DNA of 64,000 bases from Antarcticimicrobium sp033791545 (GTDB lineage: Bacteria; Pseudomonadota; Alphaproteobacteria; Rhodobacterales; Rhodobacteraceae), in NCBI GenBank assembly GCA_033791545.1, contig JASJGL010000152.1, forward strand, positions 1 through 64,000, written 5' to 3'. A model generated the notes under the pieces. It was not told the DNA's origin and ran no database searches. It saw nothing but the letters and a program-made list of their open reading frames with translations. Shown here piece by piece: positions 31,981-41,631 of this stretch. The first letter of the stretch is position 1; each line of letters starts with the position of its first letter. The position numbers were made by a program, and so were the translations under genes.

Positions 31981-34900
31981 TGCGGATCCAGCGCCTGTCC
32001 CTGAACCGGTTCGGTCACTTCACCGACCGCCAGTATGACTTTGGACCGCGCGGCGACAGGCCCGATTTTCACATCATCTATGGGCCGAACGAGGCAGGCA
32101 AGACCACGACCATGGAAGCGGCCCTGCGGCTGTTTTACGGGTTCCCGATGCGGGACGGGTTTGCGTTCAAACATCAACGCAGCAACCTGCACGTCTCGGC
32201 CACGCTGGATATCGACGGCCAGCTGCGAGAGTTCTCGCGCCTGCCGAAACGCAGCGGGTCGTTGGTGGATGCAAATGGCACCGCCCTGCCAGAAACAGCG
32301 CTGTCGGCCCATCTGGCGGGGCTGACCGAAGAGGATTATCGCCAACTTCTTTGTCTGGACGACGACACGATCGAACGCGGCGGCGAGGAAATCGCACAGG
32401 CGCGCGGCGATATCGGGCGGTTGCTGTTTTCCGCCGCGGCAGGCGTCGCGGATCTGAGTACGGTTCTGGACGGGGTGCGCGAGCAGGCAGACGGGATCTG
32501 GAAGAAGCGGGCCAGCAAAACCCGCATCGCAGAGCTGAAACGCGACCTTGCCACGGTCGAAAAGGATATCCGCGAGCGGGATATCTCGGCCAGCGCCTGG
32601 CGGTCCCTGCGAAAGGCACTGGCCGAGGCGCAGGCTGATGAACAGGCGGCCCGCGCGGCCCGTGATGCCCTGCAAAAGCGGGCTGCCGAAATCGCCGCGC
32701 AGAAACGGGCGATCCCGCTGCTGGTTGAACTCAACGCTTTGGAGGCGCGTATCGCGCCTTTCGCACGGTATCCCGCACGCCTCGATTTCGATCCCGAGCG
32801 TCTTGTCCAACTCCGCACCGACGAGACGACAGCCCGCAGTGATCTGGCGCGTTTGACCGCCGAGATCACCACCCTGACAGCGACGCGCGAGGCCATCACG
32901 CTAGACCCGCAACAGGTGACGCTTTCAGACCAGCTGGATGCGCTGGAGGATCTGCATATCCGGGATCGTTCGGCAGCGATGGATTTGGCGCGCCGACAGG
33001 ATCAGCAACGCGGGGCAGAAGAGGCGATGGCCCTTGCCGCCCGCGATCTTGGGGTTCCGCGCGAAACCGACCCGCGATCTCTTGTGCTATCCCCGTCCGA
33101 TATCTCGCGGCTCGAATCCGCACGCGATGATCTGCGCAAAGCGACGGACAGCTTGGCGTCCGAAACCCGAGAGCACGCCGCGTTGACAGAGCGCCAGAGC
33201 GCCGCGCAGGACGGTTGCGACGCCCTTGCCGCGACCGGCACGGCGCCCGCACAGATCGGCGATATCCTGTTGCGCCACGATGTCGACCGTTTGGCACCTG
33301 CGCTGGCCTCTGCCCGGCAAGCCCTTGCCTCGGCCACGCAAAGCGCCCGGGCGCAATTGCGCGCGCTGGACATGGGCGGCGTCACCTTTGACCGCCTGCC
33401 GCCCTGCCCCACCAGCCCGATCAAGGCACAGGACTGGGCCGATCAGCATGCCGCCCTTGTGCAGAAAATCAGCACGGTCGCGGAGGCAAGGGCGCAACAT
33501 CAAGCGGATTTGGCCGCGCGCATCGCACAGGCCGCAGCACTGACCGCCAGCGGCACCCTTGTCACCGATGCGACGAGCGAGGCCTTGCAGCAAGAGCGCG
33601 ACGCGCTTTGGCTCCGGCACGAGGCCGCCCTGACCCCGGAAACCGCAAAACCCTTTGCCACGGCCATGCACGCCTTTGATGCGGCACTGAAATCCCGCGT
33701 ATCGCACGCCCGCGATCTGGGCCAGTTGCGCCAGATTGATCAGGCGCGGGTCGAGGCGCAGGTGCGCGCAGATCAGGCCGACGCCCATATGAGCGAATTG
33801 CGCAACGATCTGGCAACGCTGGAGGACAGGGTGAATGCCGCCGCCTCCGAAGTCGGCCTTGCCGCCCCGATCACACCGGCCGAATGGTTGGACTGGGTCA
33901 AACGCCACACCACGGCAACCGAGGCGTCAAACACCCTCAAAGCCCTGCAAGAGACCCATCAGCCGGTTCTGGATCGGGCGCAAAAGCTATTGGATAGCCT
34001 CAAGCCCCTATTGCCGCTCGAAGATCCCGATGTCGAAAGCGCCATCCTTGCCGCGCGCAAATTGGCAGAACAGGAACGCGACAAGGCGGCGCAAAAAGCC
34101 AAAGTGCAGGACGCATTGCAACAGGCAGAACAGAACCTCGCCAAGCGACAGATCAAATATCAGGCCGCCCAGCACGCCGAGACACAGGCCAAAGACGCGT
34201 GGCAAAGCCTGATCAGCGATCTATTGGGGGATGCGGTCGCATCCGAAACCCTGATGGCCTCGCTCTCGCCCCTGCGCGACCTGCGCGAACAGGAGGAAAA
34301 GCGTGCCTCTGCCGCACGGCGTGTCGCGACCATGCAGGCCGATCAACAGCAGTTTTCCGATCAGGTCATCGCGCTGGCGAAGATCCACGGCGTGACATCG
34401 CAGGACACCGCCACCGAAACCTTTGCCGCCCTGCGCAGCCTGTCCGACACCGCCAAGAAAGCCCGCGAAAAACGCGCGGAACTGACGAACGCCATTGCGA
34501 CCGCACAAGCGGGGCTGACCGCCACTGACGAAAAGCTGACCCGCATCTCGCAAGAGGTTGCGGCCATTGCGGCCGTCTTCCCCGCAGGCACACCGGTGGA
34601 CAGCATCGACGACCTGCGCAGCGCGACCGGGCAAGCCCGTCAAGTGATCGCGGATCGCGCAGAGATTGCCAAACTGGAGCGCATGATCCTGTCCGAACTG
34701 GGCGTGACCGACAGGGCAGCCGCCCGCGAGGTGTTGGAAAGCGTGACCACCGCCGAGCTCGAGGCCGCGGCAGAGACCGTCAAATCCGATCTCGCCCGTG
34801 CCGAAGAGGATCTGACCAAATCGACCGAGGCGCGGGTGACCGCAGAGCAAGGGCTGGCGCAGGTGACGGGGGATGCCGATATCGCCACCTTGACCGAACG

Positions 34901-35414
34901 CAAAACCACGCTCGAGCTTCAAATCGAAGAGGCCGCTGTTGAACATCTGGAGCTGTCCTTGGGCCACTGGCTGGCCTCTGACGCGATTCGACGCTATCGC
35001 GACAGCCACCGCAGCGGCATGATGACCGCGACCGAACGCTGCTTTGCCACGCTCACCCAAGGCGCCTATCCCAAGCTGACGACTCAACCCGACGGGGCCG
35101 AGGAAATTCTGCTGGCGATGGATGCCGACGGCACCCCGAAACGCGCGGCGGACATGTCCAAAGGCACGCGGTTCCAACTGTACCTTGCGCTGCGCGCCGC
35201 CGCTCACGAACAGCTTGTCCAGCAAGGCACCTGCCTGCCGTTCTTCTGCGACGACATCTTTGAAACCTTCGACGAAGACCGCACCAGCGCCGCCTGCCGT
35301 GTCATGGAAGATATTGGCCGCAACGGGCAGGCGATCTACCTGACGCATCACCGCCATGTGGTCGATATCGCCATGCAGGTCTGTGACAGCCCGCCGATGT
35401 TGCACGAGATTTGA
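31980..35414 (+). CDS. SMC-like AAA ATPase, SbcC/YhaN-like
   Basis: 1144 residues. The N-terminal Walker A is GPNEAGKTTTMEA (Lys41), then long coiled coils rich in Ala, Glu, Gln and Arg (about 170-960). The C-terminal half-domain holds the signature-like MSKGTRFQLYLALRAA and Walker B LPFFCDDIFETF. No CxxC zinc hook is present in the middle, which argues for a YhaN-type rather than classic SbcC/Rad50 protein. The pair probably forms a nuclease-ATPase that processes DNA ends or unusual structures. A role in defence against foreign DNA is possible but not shown. Confidence 0.9.
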   Translation: MRIQRLSLNRFGHFTDRQYDFGPRGDRPDFHIIYGPNEAGKTTTMEAALRLFYGFPMRDGFAFKHQRSNLHVSATLDIDGQLREFSRLPKRSGSLVDANGTALPETALSAHLAGLTEEDYRQLLCLDDDTIERGGEEIAQARGDIGRLLFSAAAGVADLSTVLDGVREQADGIWKKRASKTRIAELKRDLATVEKDIRERDISASAWRSLRKALAEAQADEQAARAARDALQKRAAEIAAQKRAIPLLVELNALEARIAPFARYPARLDFDPERLVQLRTDETTARSDLARLTAEITTLTATREAITLDPQQVTLSDQLDALEDLHIRDRSAAMDLARRQDQQRGAEEAMALAARDLGVPRETDPRSLVLSPSDISRLESARDDLRKATDSLASETREHAALTERQSAAQDGCDALAATGTAPAQIGDILLRHDVDRLAPALASARQALASATQSARAQLRALDMGGVTFDRLPPCPTSPIKAQDWADQHAALVQKISTVAEARAQHQADLAARIAQAAALTASGTLVTDATSEALQQERDALWLRHEAALTPETAKPFATAMHAFDAALKSRVSHARDLGQLRQIDQARVEAQVRADQADAHMSELRNDLATLEDRVNAAASEVGLAAPITPAEWLDWVKRHTTATEASNTLKALQETHQPVLDRAQKLLDSLKPLLPLEDPDVESAILAARKLAEQERDKAAQKAKVQDALQQAEQNLAKRQIKYQAAQHAETQAKDAWQSLISDLLGDAVASETLMASLSPLRDLREQEEKRASAARRVATMQADQQQFSDQVIALAKIHGVTSQDTATETFAALRSLSDTAKKAREKRAELTNAIATAQAGLTATDEKLTRISQEVAAIAAVFPAGTPVDSIDDLRSATGQARQVIADRAEIAKLERMILSELGVTDRAAAREVLESVTTAELEAAAETVKSDLARAEEDLTKSTEARVTAEQGLAQVTGDADIATLTERKTTLELQIEEAAVEHLELSLGHWLASDAIRRYRDSHRSGMMTATERCFATLTQGAYPKLTTQPDGAEEILLAMDADGTPKRAADMSKGTRFQLYLALRAAAHEQLVQQGTCLPFFCDDIFETFDEDRTSAACRVMEDIGRNGQAIYLTHHRHVVDIAMQVCDSPPMLHEI

Positions 35415-35571
35415 GCGCTGCCGGATTTGACCGCTGCATGACTCGGGTGAGGGAATGGGCCCCTGCTGATTGCCTCAACAAAGCTGCGAAAAATATAGGC
35501 GATCAAAGGGCTGGTTTTTCAGTTCGGAAAAACGTTGCTGACAGGCCCAGACGCTGGCGGTCTCCGGGAGA

Positions 35572-35991
35572 TCAGACTTTACGGCGCAGGCGGATCACAA
35601 CCTCGACCGCCGCGATCTCGGCCCCTTCGGGTGCCTCGGGCAGCCGCGCGATTTCAAGCTGCTCGGCCGGCGCATCGGACAGGCAGCCGTCGTTCTCCCA
35701 GTAGAAATGCGGGTGATCATGGGTGTTGGTATCGAAATAGCTTTTCGAGCCGTCAACGGTGATTTCATTCAACACACCGGCCTCACAAAAGGCGCGCAGC
35801 GTGTTGTAGACCGTGGCCAGCGACACCGCCGCCCCGGTTTCCATCGCGGCTTCGAACAGGCTTTCGGCGGTGACGTGACGATGCTGACCGTCGCCGATCA
35901 AAAGTTCGGCCAAAGCCAGTCGTTGCCGCGTCGGGCGCAGCCCGGCCTGCGCCAGCCAGTCGGTCGCATATGTTGTCTTTTCCGGCATCAT
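35572..35991 (-). CDS. irr: Iron response regulator Irr (Fur family)
   Basis: Transcription factor of 139 residues that in alphaproteobacteria controls iron and haem genes. The winged helix contains LRPTRQRLALAELL and SLATVYNTLRAF. The dimerisation domain carries the His-rich THDHPHFYWEN typical of Irr. The Bradyrhizobium haem regulatory motif (GCPWH) is absent, as in other Rhodobacterales members. It is divergent from fabA, with about 200 bases between holding both promoters. The start is one of two consecutive ATGs at 35991/35988. Confidence 0.88.
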   Translation of the reverse strand: MMPEKTTYATDWLAQAGLRPTRQRLALAELLIGDGQHRHVTAESLFEAAMETGAAVSLATVYNTLRAFCEAGVLNEITVDGSKSYFDTNTHDHPHFYWENDGCLSDAPAEQLEIARLPEAPEGAEIAAVEVVIRLRRKV

Positions 35992-36018
35992 TTTCCGGTC
36001 TCACCCCTCATCGTGACG

Positions 36019-36028
36019 CTATATATAG
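36019..36028. promoter_or_regulatory. AT-rich palindrome in the irr-fabA spacer
   Basis: CTATATATAG is a perfect ten-base palindrome about 30 bases upstream of the irr start. It could be the irr -10 region or an operator, possibly for autoregulation. It does not match the Irr iron-control element I know (TTTAGAA-type dyad). Confidence 0.3.
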
Positions 36029-36188
36029 GGTGTGAAGGTGCAGAAATACAAATGAATTTCAGTCGCAATCGCGGGTGAACCCGGCCCCAATGGTTGTGCC
36101 TGCGGCGCCCAGCGCACTTGCAGGACCCTTCGGCACGGTGCTAGAGAATCCTTGATGCAACTAGGCGGCAAGCAGGAGACGCGGCAGC

Positions 36189-36701
36189 ATGGCCCAATAC
36201 CCCAGCAGTTTTGACAAAGAGGGCTTGCTGAAATGTGCCCGGGGAGAGCTTTTCGGCCCCGGCAACGCGCAACTGCCAGAACCGCCGATGTTGATGATGG
36301 ACCGTATCACCGAGGTCAGCGCCGATGGCGGTGCCCATGGCAAGGGCCATGTGGTGGCCGAATTCGACATCCACCCGGACCTGTGGTTCTTTTCCTGCCA
36401 CTTCCCCGGTAACCCGATCATGCCCGGCTGTCTGGGTCTGGACGGGCTGTGGCAGTTGACCGGGTTCAACCTGGGCTGGCGCGGCATGCAGGGGCTGGGC
36501 ATGGCGCTTGGCGTGGGTGAGGTGAAGCTCACCGGCATGGTGACCCCGGCACGCAAGATGCTGACCTATTACGTCGATTTCACCCGCGTCATCGACCGCA
36601 AGCTGAAACTGGGCGTCGCGGACGGCCGGGTTGAGGCGGATGGTGAACAGATCTATTCCGTCAAGAACATGAAGGTCGGCCTGTCTGCCGCAGGCGCCTG
36701 A
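36189..36701 (+). CDS. fabA: 3-hydroxydecanoyl-ACP dehydratase/isomerase FabA
   Basis: Dehydrates 3-hydroxyacyl-ACP and isomerises the C10 product, the branch point to unsaturated fatty acids. 170 residues with the active-site His71 in FFSCHFPGNPIMPG and Asp85 in CLGLDGLWQL. First gene of fabA-fabB-fabI, with a 37-base gap to fabB. Co-location with irr recurs in this order. Confidence 0.97.
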   Translation: MAQYPSSFDKEGLLKCARGELFGPGNAQLPEPPMLMMDRITEVSADGGAHGKGHVVAEFDIHPDLWFFSCHFPGNPIMPGCLGLDGLWQLTGFNLGWRGMQGLGMALGVGEVKLTGMVTPARKMLTYYVDFTRVIDRKLKLGVADGRVEADGEQIYSVKNMKVGLSAAGA

Positions 36702-36738
36702 GCGTGCAACAGCGCGCAGAGCTATGAGGAGAGCACCG

Positions 36739-37968
36739 ATGCGTCGTGTCGTCATCACTGGATTGGGTATCGTTTCCTCGATCGGGAACAATTCCAAAGA
36801 AGTTCTGGAATCGCTGAAGATCGGTCGCTCCGGCATCGCCGCGAGCCCCGAAATGGCAGAGCATGGCTTTCGCAGCCAAGTTGCCGGCATCATCAATCTG
36901 GATGTTGCCCAGCATGTGGACAAGCGCACGCTGCGCTTCATGGGGCCGGGAGCGGCCTATGCCCATATCGCCATGGCCGAGGCGATCGCCGATGCCGGTC
37001 TGGACGAAAGCGACATCGTCAACCCGCGCACCGGTCTTGTCGCGGGTTCGGGCGGGCCGTCCACCAGCGCCCTGTTCGCCGCGCATCAGACCGTTCTGAA
37101 AACCGGCGCGACCAAGCGGATCGGGCCGTTTGCGGTCCCGAAATGCATGTCCTCGACGATCTCGGCCAACCTCGCCACCGCGTTCAAGATCAAGGGCATC
37201 AACTATTCCATTACCTCGGCCTGCTCGACCTCGCTGCATTGCATCGGCAATGCGGCGGAACAGATCATGATGGGCAAGCAAGACGTGATGTTCGCGGGCG
37301 GCGGCGAAGAACTGGACTGGACGCTGTCCTGCCTGTTCGACGCCATGGGCGCGATGTCCTCCAAGTTCAACGACAGCCCCGACACCGCCTCGCGCGCCTT
37401 TGACGAAAAACGCGACGGGTTCGTGATCTCTGGCGGCGGCGGTATCGTCGTGCTGGAAGATTTGGACCATGCGCTGGCGCGCGGCGCGAAGATCTATGCC
37501 GAGGTGACCGGATTTGCCGCCACCTCGGACGGACATGACATGGTTGCCCCCTCTGGCGAGGGCGGCGAGCGGGCCATGCGGCTGGCGCTGGAAACCCTGC
37601 CGGAAGGGCGCAAGATCAGCTATATCAACGCGCATGGCACCTCGACCCCGGTCGGCGATGTCGGCGAGGTCGAAGCGGTCCGCCGCGTCTTTGGTCGGGG
37701 CACGACCCCGCCGATCAGCTCGACCAAATCGATGACCGGCCACGCACAGGGCGCCGCCGGGGCGCTGGAAACCATTTTCTGCCTGCTGATGCTGGAAAAT
37801 GATTTCATCGCCAAATCGATCAACATCGAAACGCTGGACCCGGCGATTGACCCCTCGGAAATCGCGCTGGACATGGTGACCGATGCCGGTCTGGACAGTG
37901 TCATGACCAACAGCTTTGGATTTGGCGGCACCAACGGCTCCATGATCCTGTCGAAATTTCACGGGTAG
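36739..37968 (+). CDS. fabB: Beta-ketoacyl-ACP synthase I
   Basis: Elongating condensing enzyme required with FabA for unsaturated fatty acids. 409 residues from the ATG at 36739, with GAGGAG upstream. Cys162 in SITSACSTSLHC is the acyl-thioester residue, and the two His residues are in NAHGTSTPVGD and SMTGHAQGAAG. The C-terminus NSFGFGGTNGS is typical. fabI starts eight bases after the stop. Confidence 0.97.
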   Translation: MRRVVITGLGIVSSIGNNSKEVLESLKIGRSGIAASPEMAEHGFRSQVAGIINLDVAQHVDKRTLRFMGPGAAYAHIAMAEAIADAGLDESDIVNPRTGLVAGSGGPSTSALFAAHQTVLKTGATKRIGPFAVPKCMSSTISANLATAFKIKGINYSITSACSTSLHCIGNAAEQIMMGKQDVMFAGGGEELDWTLSCLFDAMGAMSSKFNDSPDTASRAFDEKRDGFVISGGGGIVVLEDLDHALARGAKIYAEVTGFAATSDGHDMVAPSGEGGERAMRLALETLPEGRKISYINAHGTSTPVGDVGEVEAVRRVFGRGTTPPISSTKSMTGHAQGAAGALETIFCLLMLENDFIAKSINIETLDPAIDPSEIALDMVTDAGLDSVMTNSFGFGGTNGSMILSKFHG

Positions 37969-37976
37969 GGCTGAAC

Positions 37977-38768
37977 ATGTCGAAAACATTGCAGGGCAAA
38001 CGCGGGCTGATCATGGGCGTCGCCAATGATCGTTCGATCGCGTGGGGCATCGCCAAGGCGATGCACGAGGCCGGGGCCGAGCTTGCCTTCACCTATCAGG
38101 GCGAGGCCTTTGGCAAGCGGTTGCAGCCCCTCGCCGCTTCGGTCGGCTCCGACTTCATGGTCGATGTCGACGTGACCGACGATGCCTCGCTGGACACAGC
38201 TTTCGCCGCGCTGGCCGAGCGTTGGCCAACCATCGACTTTGTCGTCCATGCCATCGCCTTTTCCGACAAATCCGAACTGACCGGGCGATTCATCAACACC
38301 AGCCGCGCCAATTTCAAAAACTCGATGGATATCAGCGCCTATTCCTTTATCGAGGTTGCCCGTCGCGCCTATCCGCTGATGCAAGAGAACGGCGGCACAT
38401 TGCTGACGCTGACCTATCAGGGCTCGACCCGGGTTGTGCCCAATTACAACGTGATGGGCGTGGCCAAGGCCGCGCTTGAATCGGCAACCCGCTATCTGGC
38501 CAACGATCTGGGCCGCGACGGCATTCGCGTGAATGCGATTTCGCCTGGCCCGATGAAGACGCTGGCCGGGGCCGCCATCGGCGGCGCGCGCAAGACCTAC
38601 AAGTTCACCGACCAGAACGCCCCGCTCGGGTCCAACGCCACGCTGGAGGCGGTTGGCGGCACCGCCGTCTATCTCGCCTCTGACGCGGGGGCCTTTACCA
38701 CCGGCGAAATCATCCGCGTCGATGGCGGTTTTCATGTGCTGGGGATGCCGCAGCAAGAGAACCTTTAG
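37977..38768 (+). CDS. fabI: Enoyl-ACP reductase (NADH) FabI
   Basis: Last step of each fatty-acid elongation cycle. 263 residues, SDR fold. The cofactor segment is GVANDRSIAWGIA. The FabI catalytic arrangement is Tyr147, Tyr157 and Lys164 in YQGSTRVVPNYNVMGVAK. This is the target class of triclosan-type inhibitors. It ends the fabABI operon, and a strong terminator follows. Confidence 0.96.
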   Translation: MSKTLQGKRGLIMGVANDRSIAWGIAKAMHEAGAELAFTYQGEAFGKRLQPLAASVGSDFMVDVDVTDDASLDTAFAALAERWPTIDFVVHAIAFSDKSELTGRFINTSRANFKNSMDISAYSFIEVARRAYPLMQENGGTLLTLTYQGSTRVVPNYNVMGVAKAALESATRYLANDLGRDGIRVNAISPGPMKTLAGAAIGGARKTYKFTDQNAPLGSNATLEAVGGTAVYLASDAGAFTTGEIIRVDGGFHVLGMPQQENL

Positions 38769-38798
38769 GGGGCTGGTTCAAACCCAGGCTGGCTACAA

Positions 38799-38835
38799 GC
38801 AAAGGGCGCGCTCAGTGAACGCGCCCTTTGCTTTT
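38799..38835 (+). terminator. Strong intrinsic terminator after fabI
   Basis: GCAAAGGGCGCG (38799-38810) and CGCGCCCTTTGC (38820-38831) form a perfect twelve-base-pair stem with a nine-base loop, followed by TTTT. The convergent gene at 38867 may use the same hairpin from the other side. Confidence 0.9.
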
Positions 38836-38866
38836 ACCGCCCCGATGCAGCATCAAGCCGAAGAAC

Positions 38867-39457
38867 TCAGCTTTCCTTGCCCGCCTGTTCCGAAAGCTTT
38901 TGCGCCAGATCCCGCCGGAACGCCTCGCCATCGCCAAACTCGACAAAAGCGCTATATTCCTCGTGCGGTTTCTCGACCCGGCGGGCGTGTTTGATCGGGC
39001 ACCAATGGGCCTCGGTCCGGCCCGCAACCTCGCGCACATAGGCGATCAACCCATTGGCATAGCCACAATAAACGCAGTTGAACTTTTGCAGCCAGTTCAG
39101 ATAGGCCAGATGATAGCGGTCGATGGCAATATAGTCGGCGCGCCGAACCTTTTCGATCCGATAGACCGGAAAGCAAACCGCCTGATAGACGCTCACAAAA
39201 AGATCCATCAAGACCAGCGGAATGATCAACGCATAGATCAGCGGCGCTGTCAGCACCACCAGCAACCGGGTGCGCGACAGAAAGCTCCGCCAGCTCTCGC
39301 GCAATTCCCGGTGCCGACGCCGCATGTCAGCGTCAAAAACCACCCGCCCACGCTCTACCCGATAGCGGAACGCGGCACGGCGGGCCTCGGTTTCGATTTG
39401 AATCGCCTCCTGAAGCTCTCGGAGGCGACCCAACAGGTCATCTAGCTTGCTCGCCAT
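38867..39457 (-). CDS. Membrane protein of unknown function with CxxC motif
   Basis: 196 residues from the ATG at 39457, with AAGGACC upstream. An N-terminal amphipathic region leads to hydrophobic segments at about residues 62-100 (LLVVLTAPLIYALIIPLVLM then a short second stretch). A cytoplasmic or membrane-proximal part follows with FNCVYCGYANGLIAY, a CxxC pair that could bind metal or be redox-active, and a distal Cys in HWCPIKHAR. I do not recognise the family. It lies downstream of the FKBP-type isomerase on the same strand with a 73-base gap. Confidence 0.7.
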   Translation of the reverse strand: MASKLDDLLGRLRELQEAIQIETEARRAAFRYRVERGRVVFDADMRRRHRELRESWRSFLSRTRLLVVLTAPLIYALIIPLVLMDLFVSVYQAVCFPVYRIEKVRRADYIAIDRYHLAYLNWLQKFNCVYCGYANGLIAYVREVAGRTEAHWCPIKHARRVEKPHEEYSAFVEFGDGEAFRRDLAQKLSEQAGKES

Positions 39458-39530
39458 GGCAATGGTCCTTGTTCCAGAGGCGCACAGAACCACAGTGCGT
39501 GGAAAAGAACCATGCCGCCAGAGGGCTGGA

Positions 39531-39959
39531 TCAGACGATCTCGACCAACTCGATGGCAAAGGTCAGATCCTGCCCCGCCAGCGGATGGTTGGCATCCAGC
39601 GTCACCGTCGCCTCGTCGACCGCGACCACGGTGACCGGCACCGCCTGCCCCTCGGGGGTCTGCATCTGCAAGCGCGCGCCAACCTCAAGCGGGATATCGT
39701 CGGGAATGCCTTCGCGCGGGATCGACTGGCGAGCCTCGGGATTGACGGGCCCATAGGCCTCGTCACAGGCCACCACGACGGTCTTTGCCTCGCCGATTGT
39801 CATACCCGGAATCGCGATTTCGAGCCCCGGAATGATCTGGCCGGTGCCGACGGTGAATTCCAGCGGATCGCGCCCCTCGGAGCTGTCGAACCGGCTCCCG
39901 TCGTTCAGCGTTCCCGTATAGTGAATGCGAACCGTGTCTCCGGTTTTTACTGTCGTCAT
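39531..39959 (-). CDS. FKBP-type peptidyl-prolyl isomerase, SlyD-like
   Basis: 142 residues. MTTVKTGDTVRIHYTGTLNDG and the following FDSSEGRDPLEFTVGTGQIIPGLE (in outline) give the FKBP core. The inserted flap (about 72-125), with EAYGPVNPEARQSIPRE and the Asn-His in DANHPLAGQDLTF, is typical of the SlyD class. There is no metal-binding His/Cys tail. It would catalyse prolyl isomerisation and help proteins fold in the cytoplasm. GGAGC precedes the ATG at 39959; the frame starts at 39980 without support. Confidence 0.93.
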   Translation of the reverse strand: MTTVKTGDTVRIHYTGTLNDGSRFDSSEGRDPLEFTVGTGQIIPGLEIAIPGMTIGEAKTVVVACDEAYGPVNPEARQSIPREGIPDDIPLEVGARLQMQTPEGQAVPVTVVAVDEATVTLDANHPLAGQDLTFAIELVEIV

Positions 39960-40114
39960 GAATGCTCCGCTGTTTGGCATGAATTAAGCGGCACAACCTA
40001 AAGCCTCGAGATCGGATGTAAACCCGATGCCCCGCCCCGGCCCGGGCGAGCGCAGTCCGCCCCTTTTCCACCCTGCGCACCTGTGCAACTGTATCGCCAA
40101 AAGGGAGACCCGAA

Positions 40115-40804
40115 ATGCCTGTGACCACCGCAGTATTCGACGCCTATGGCACCTTGTTCGATGTCACCGCTGCCGCCCGTCAGGCCGCGACAGAACCTGA
40201 TTTCCCCAAACTGGCGGAAAAATGGGCCGCTCTGGCCGCCCATTGGCGACAAAAACAGCTGCAATACAGCTGGTTGCGCGCCGTCACCGGCGCCCACACC
40301 GATTTCTGGACCGTCACACAAGATGGGCTCGACTGGGCGCTGGAGGCGGTTGGGCTGGACGGCGACAACGCCCTGCGCGCGCGGCTTCTCGCGCTGTATT
40401 GGGAGCTTGGCGCCTACGCGGAGGTGCCGGCGATGCTGGCCGCGCTGAAGAAAAACGGGCTGCAAACCGCGATCCTGTCCAACGGTTCTCCCGACATGCT
40501 GGACGGCGCAGTGCAATCGGCGGGCCTTGGCGATCTGCTCGACGACGTGCTGTCGGTGGAAAGCGTCGGCGTCTTCAAACCCGATTCGCGGGTCTATGAT
40601 CTGGTCGGGCAGCGGTTCGGCTGTGCCAAGGATCAGGTGCTGTTCGTGTCCTCCAACGGCTGGGATGCGGCGGCGGCGGGCGGGTATGGATTTGTCACCG
40701 CATGGGTCAACCGTGGCGGCGAGCCGGTCGACCGCCTGCCTTGGCGCCCGGACCACATCCTGTCCGACCTCACCACGATCCCGGATCTGGCCGCCCGAGC
40801 ATGA
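40115..40804 (+). CDS. HAD-family hydrolase, haloacid dehalogenase type II
   Basis: 229 residues with the L-2-haloacid dehalogenase pattern: nucleophile Asp in VFDAYGTLFD, Ser/Asn in LSNGSPDML, Lys in GVFKPDSRVY, and the acidic motif region FVSSNGWDAAAAGGYGF. Such enzymes release halide from short 2-haloacids by an aspartyl ester, though some members are general phosphatases. It overlaps the next gene by four bases (ATGA), so the HAD, alpha/beta hydrolase and dehydratase genes form one operon. Confidence 0.9.
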   Translation: MPVTTAVFDAYGTLFDVTAAARQAATEPDFPKLAEKWAALAAHWRQKQLQYSWLRAVTGAHTDFWTVTQDGLDWALEAVGLDGDNALRARLLALYWELGAYAEVPAMLAALKKNGLQTAILSNGSPDMLDGAVQSAGLGDLLDDVLSVESVGVFKPDSRVYDLVGQRFGCAKDQVLFVSSNGWDAAAAGGYGFVTAWVNRGGEPVDRLPWRPDHILSDLTTIPDLAARA

Positions 40805-41631
40805 GCGACTTCACCACCACGGATGGCATCCGCCTGCACTACACCGACAGCGGCGATGGCCAGCCCCTGCTGTGCCTCGCCGGGTTGACGCGCAACGGGC
40901 GCGACTTCTCGTTTCTTGCGCCGCACCTACCCGATCTGCGGCTGATCACGCTGGACAGTCGCGGGCGCGGGGCCTCGGACCATGACCCCGACTACATGAA
41001 CTACAACGTCCTGCGCGAAGCGCGGGACGTGATCGAACTGCTGGACCACCTCAAACTGGACAAGGCCACAGTTCTGGGTACCTCGCGCGGCGGCCTGCTG
41101 GCAATGGCGCTGGCCGCCAGCCATCCGGAGCGGCTGGCGGGCGTGATCCTCAACGACATCGGCCCGGTCGTCGGCGCGCAGGGGATCGCGCGAATCATGG
41201 ATTACGTCGGCAAGACCCCCAAGGCAAAAACGCTGGACGCCGCCGCCGCCGATCTGAAGGCCGCGATGGAACGGGATTTTCCCGGCGTGCCGCTGTCGGT
41301 CTGGCGACGTCAGGCCGACTATCAGTACCGCGTGACCGCGGCCGGGCTGGAACCACAATACGATCCGAACCTGCGCAAGGCACTGCTGGAACAGGCCGCC
41401 ACCGGGGCGACACCGGATATGTGGCTGTTCTTCGAGGCGCTGCGCGATCTGCCCTTGGGCGTGCTGCGGGGGGCCAATTCCGACATCCTGCCGCATGAGA
41501 CTCTGGAAGAGATGAAGCGCCGCCACCCCGGCCTGATCGCGGCCGAGGTTCCCGATCGCGGCCATGTCCCGTTTCTCGATGAACCGCAATCCCTGCCCCT
41601 GATCCACCGCATACTGAAAGACGCAAGATGA
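40801..41631 (+). CDS. Alpha/beta hydrolase
   Basis: 276 residues from the ATG at 40801, overlapping the HAD gene stop. The nucleophile elbow is LGTSRGGLLA, the oxyanion region CLAGLTRNGRD and the catalytic His in DRGHVPFLDEP. Probably a soluble esterase or lactonase; the substrate is open. It overlaps the next gene by four bases (ATGA). The frame extends upstream into the HAD gene, which is not protein-like there. Confidence 0.9.
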   Translation: MSDFTTTDGIRLHYTDSGDGQPLLCLAGLTRNGRDFSFLAPHLPDLRLITLDSRGRGASDHDPDYMNYNVLREARDVIELLDHLKLDKATVLGTSRGGLLAMALAASHPERLAGVILNDIGPVVGAQGIARIMDYVGKTPKAKTLDAAAADLKAAMERDFPGVPLSVWRRQADYQYRVTAAGLEPQYDPNLRKALLEQAATGATPDMWLFFEALRDLPLGVLRGANSDILPHETLEEMKRRHPGLIAAEVPDRGHVPFLDEPQSLPLIHRILKDAR

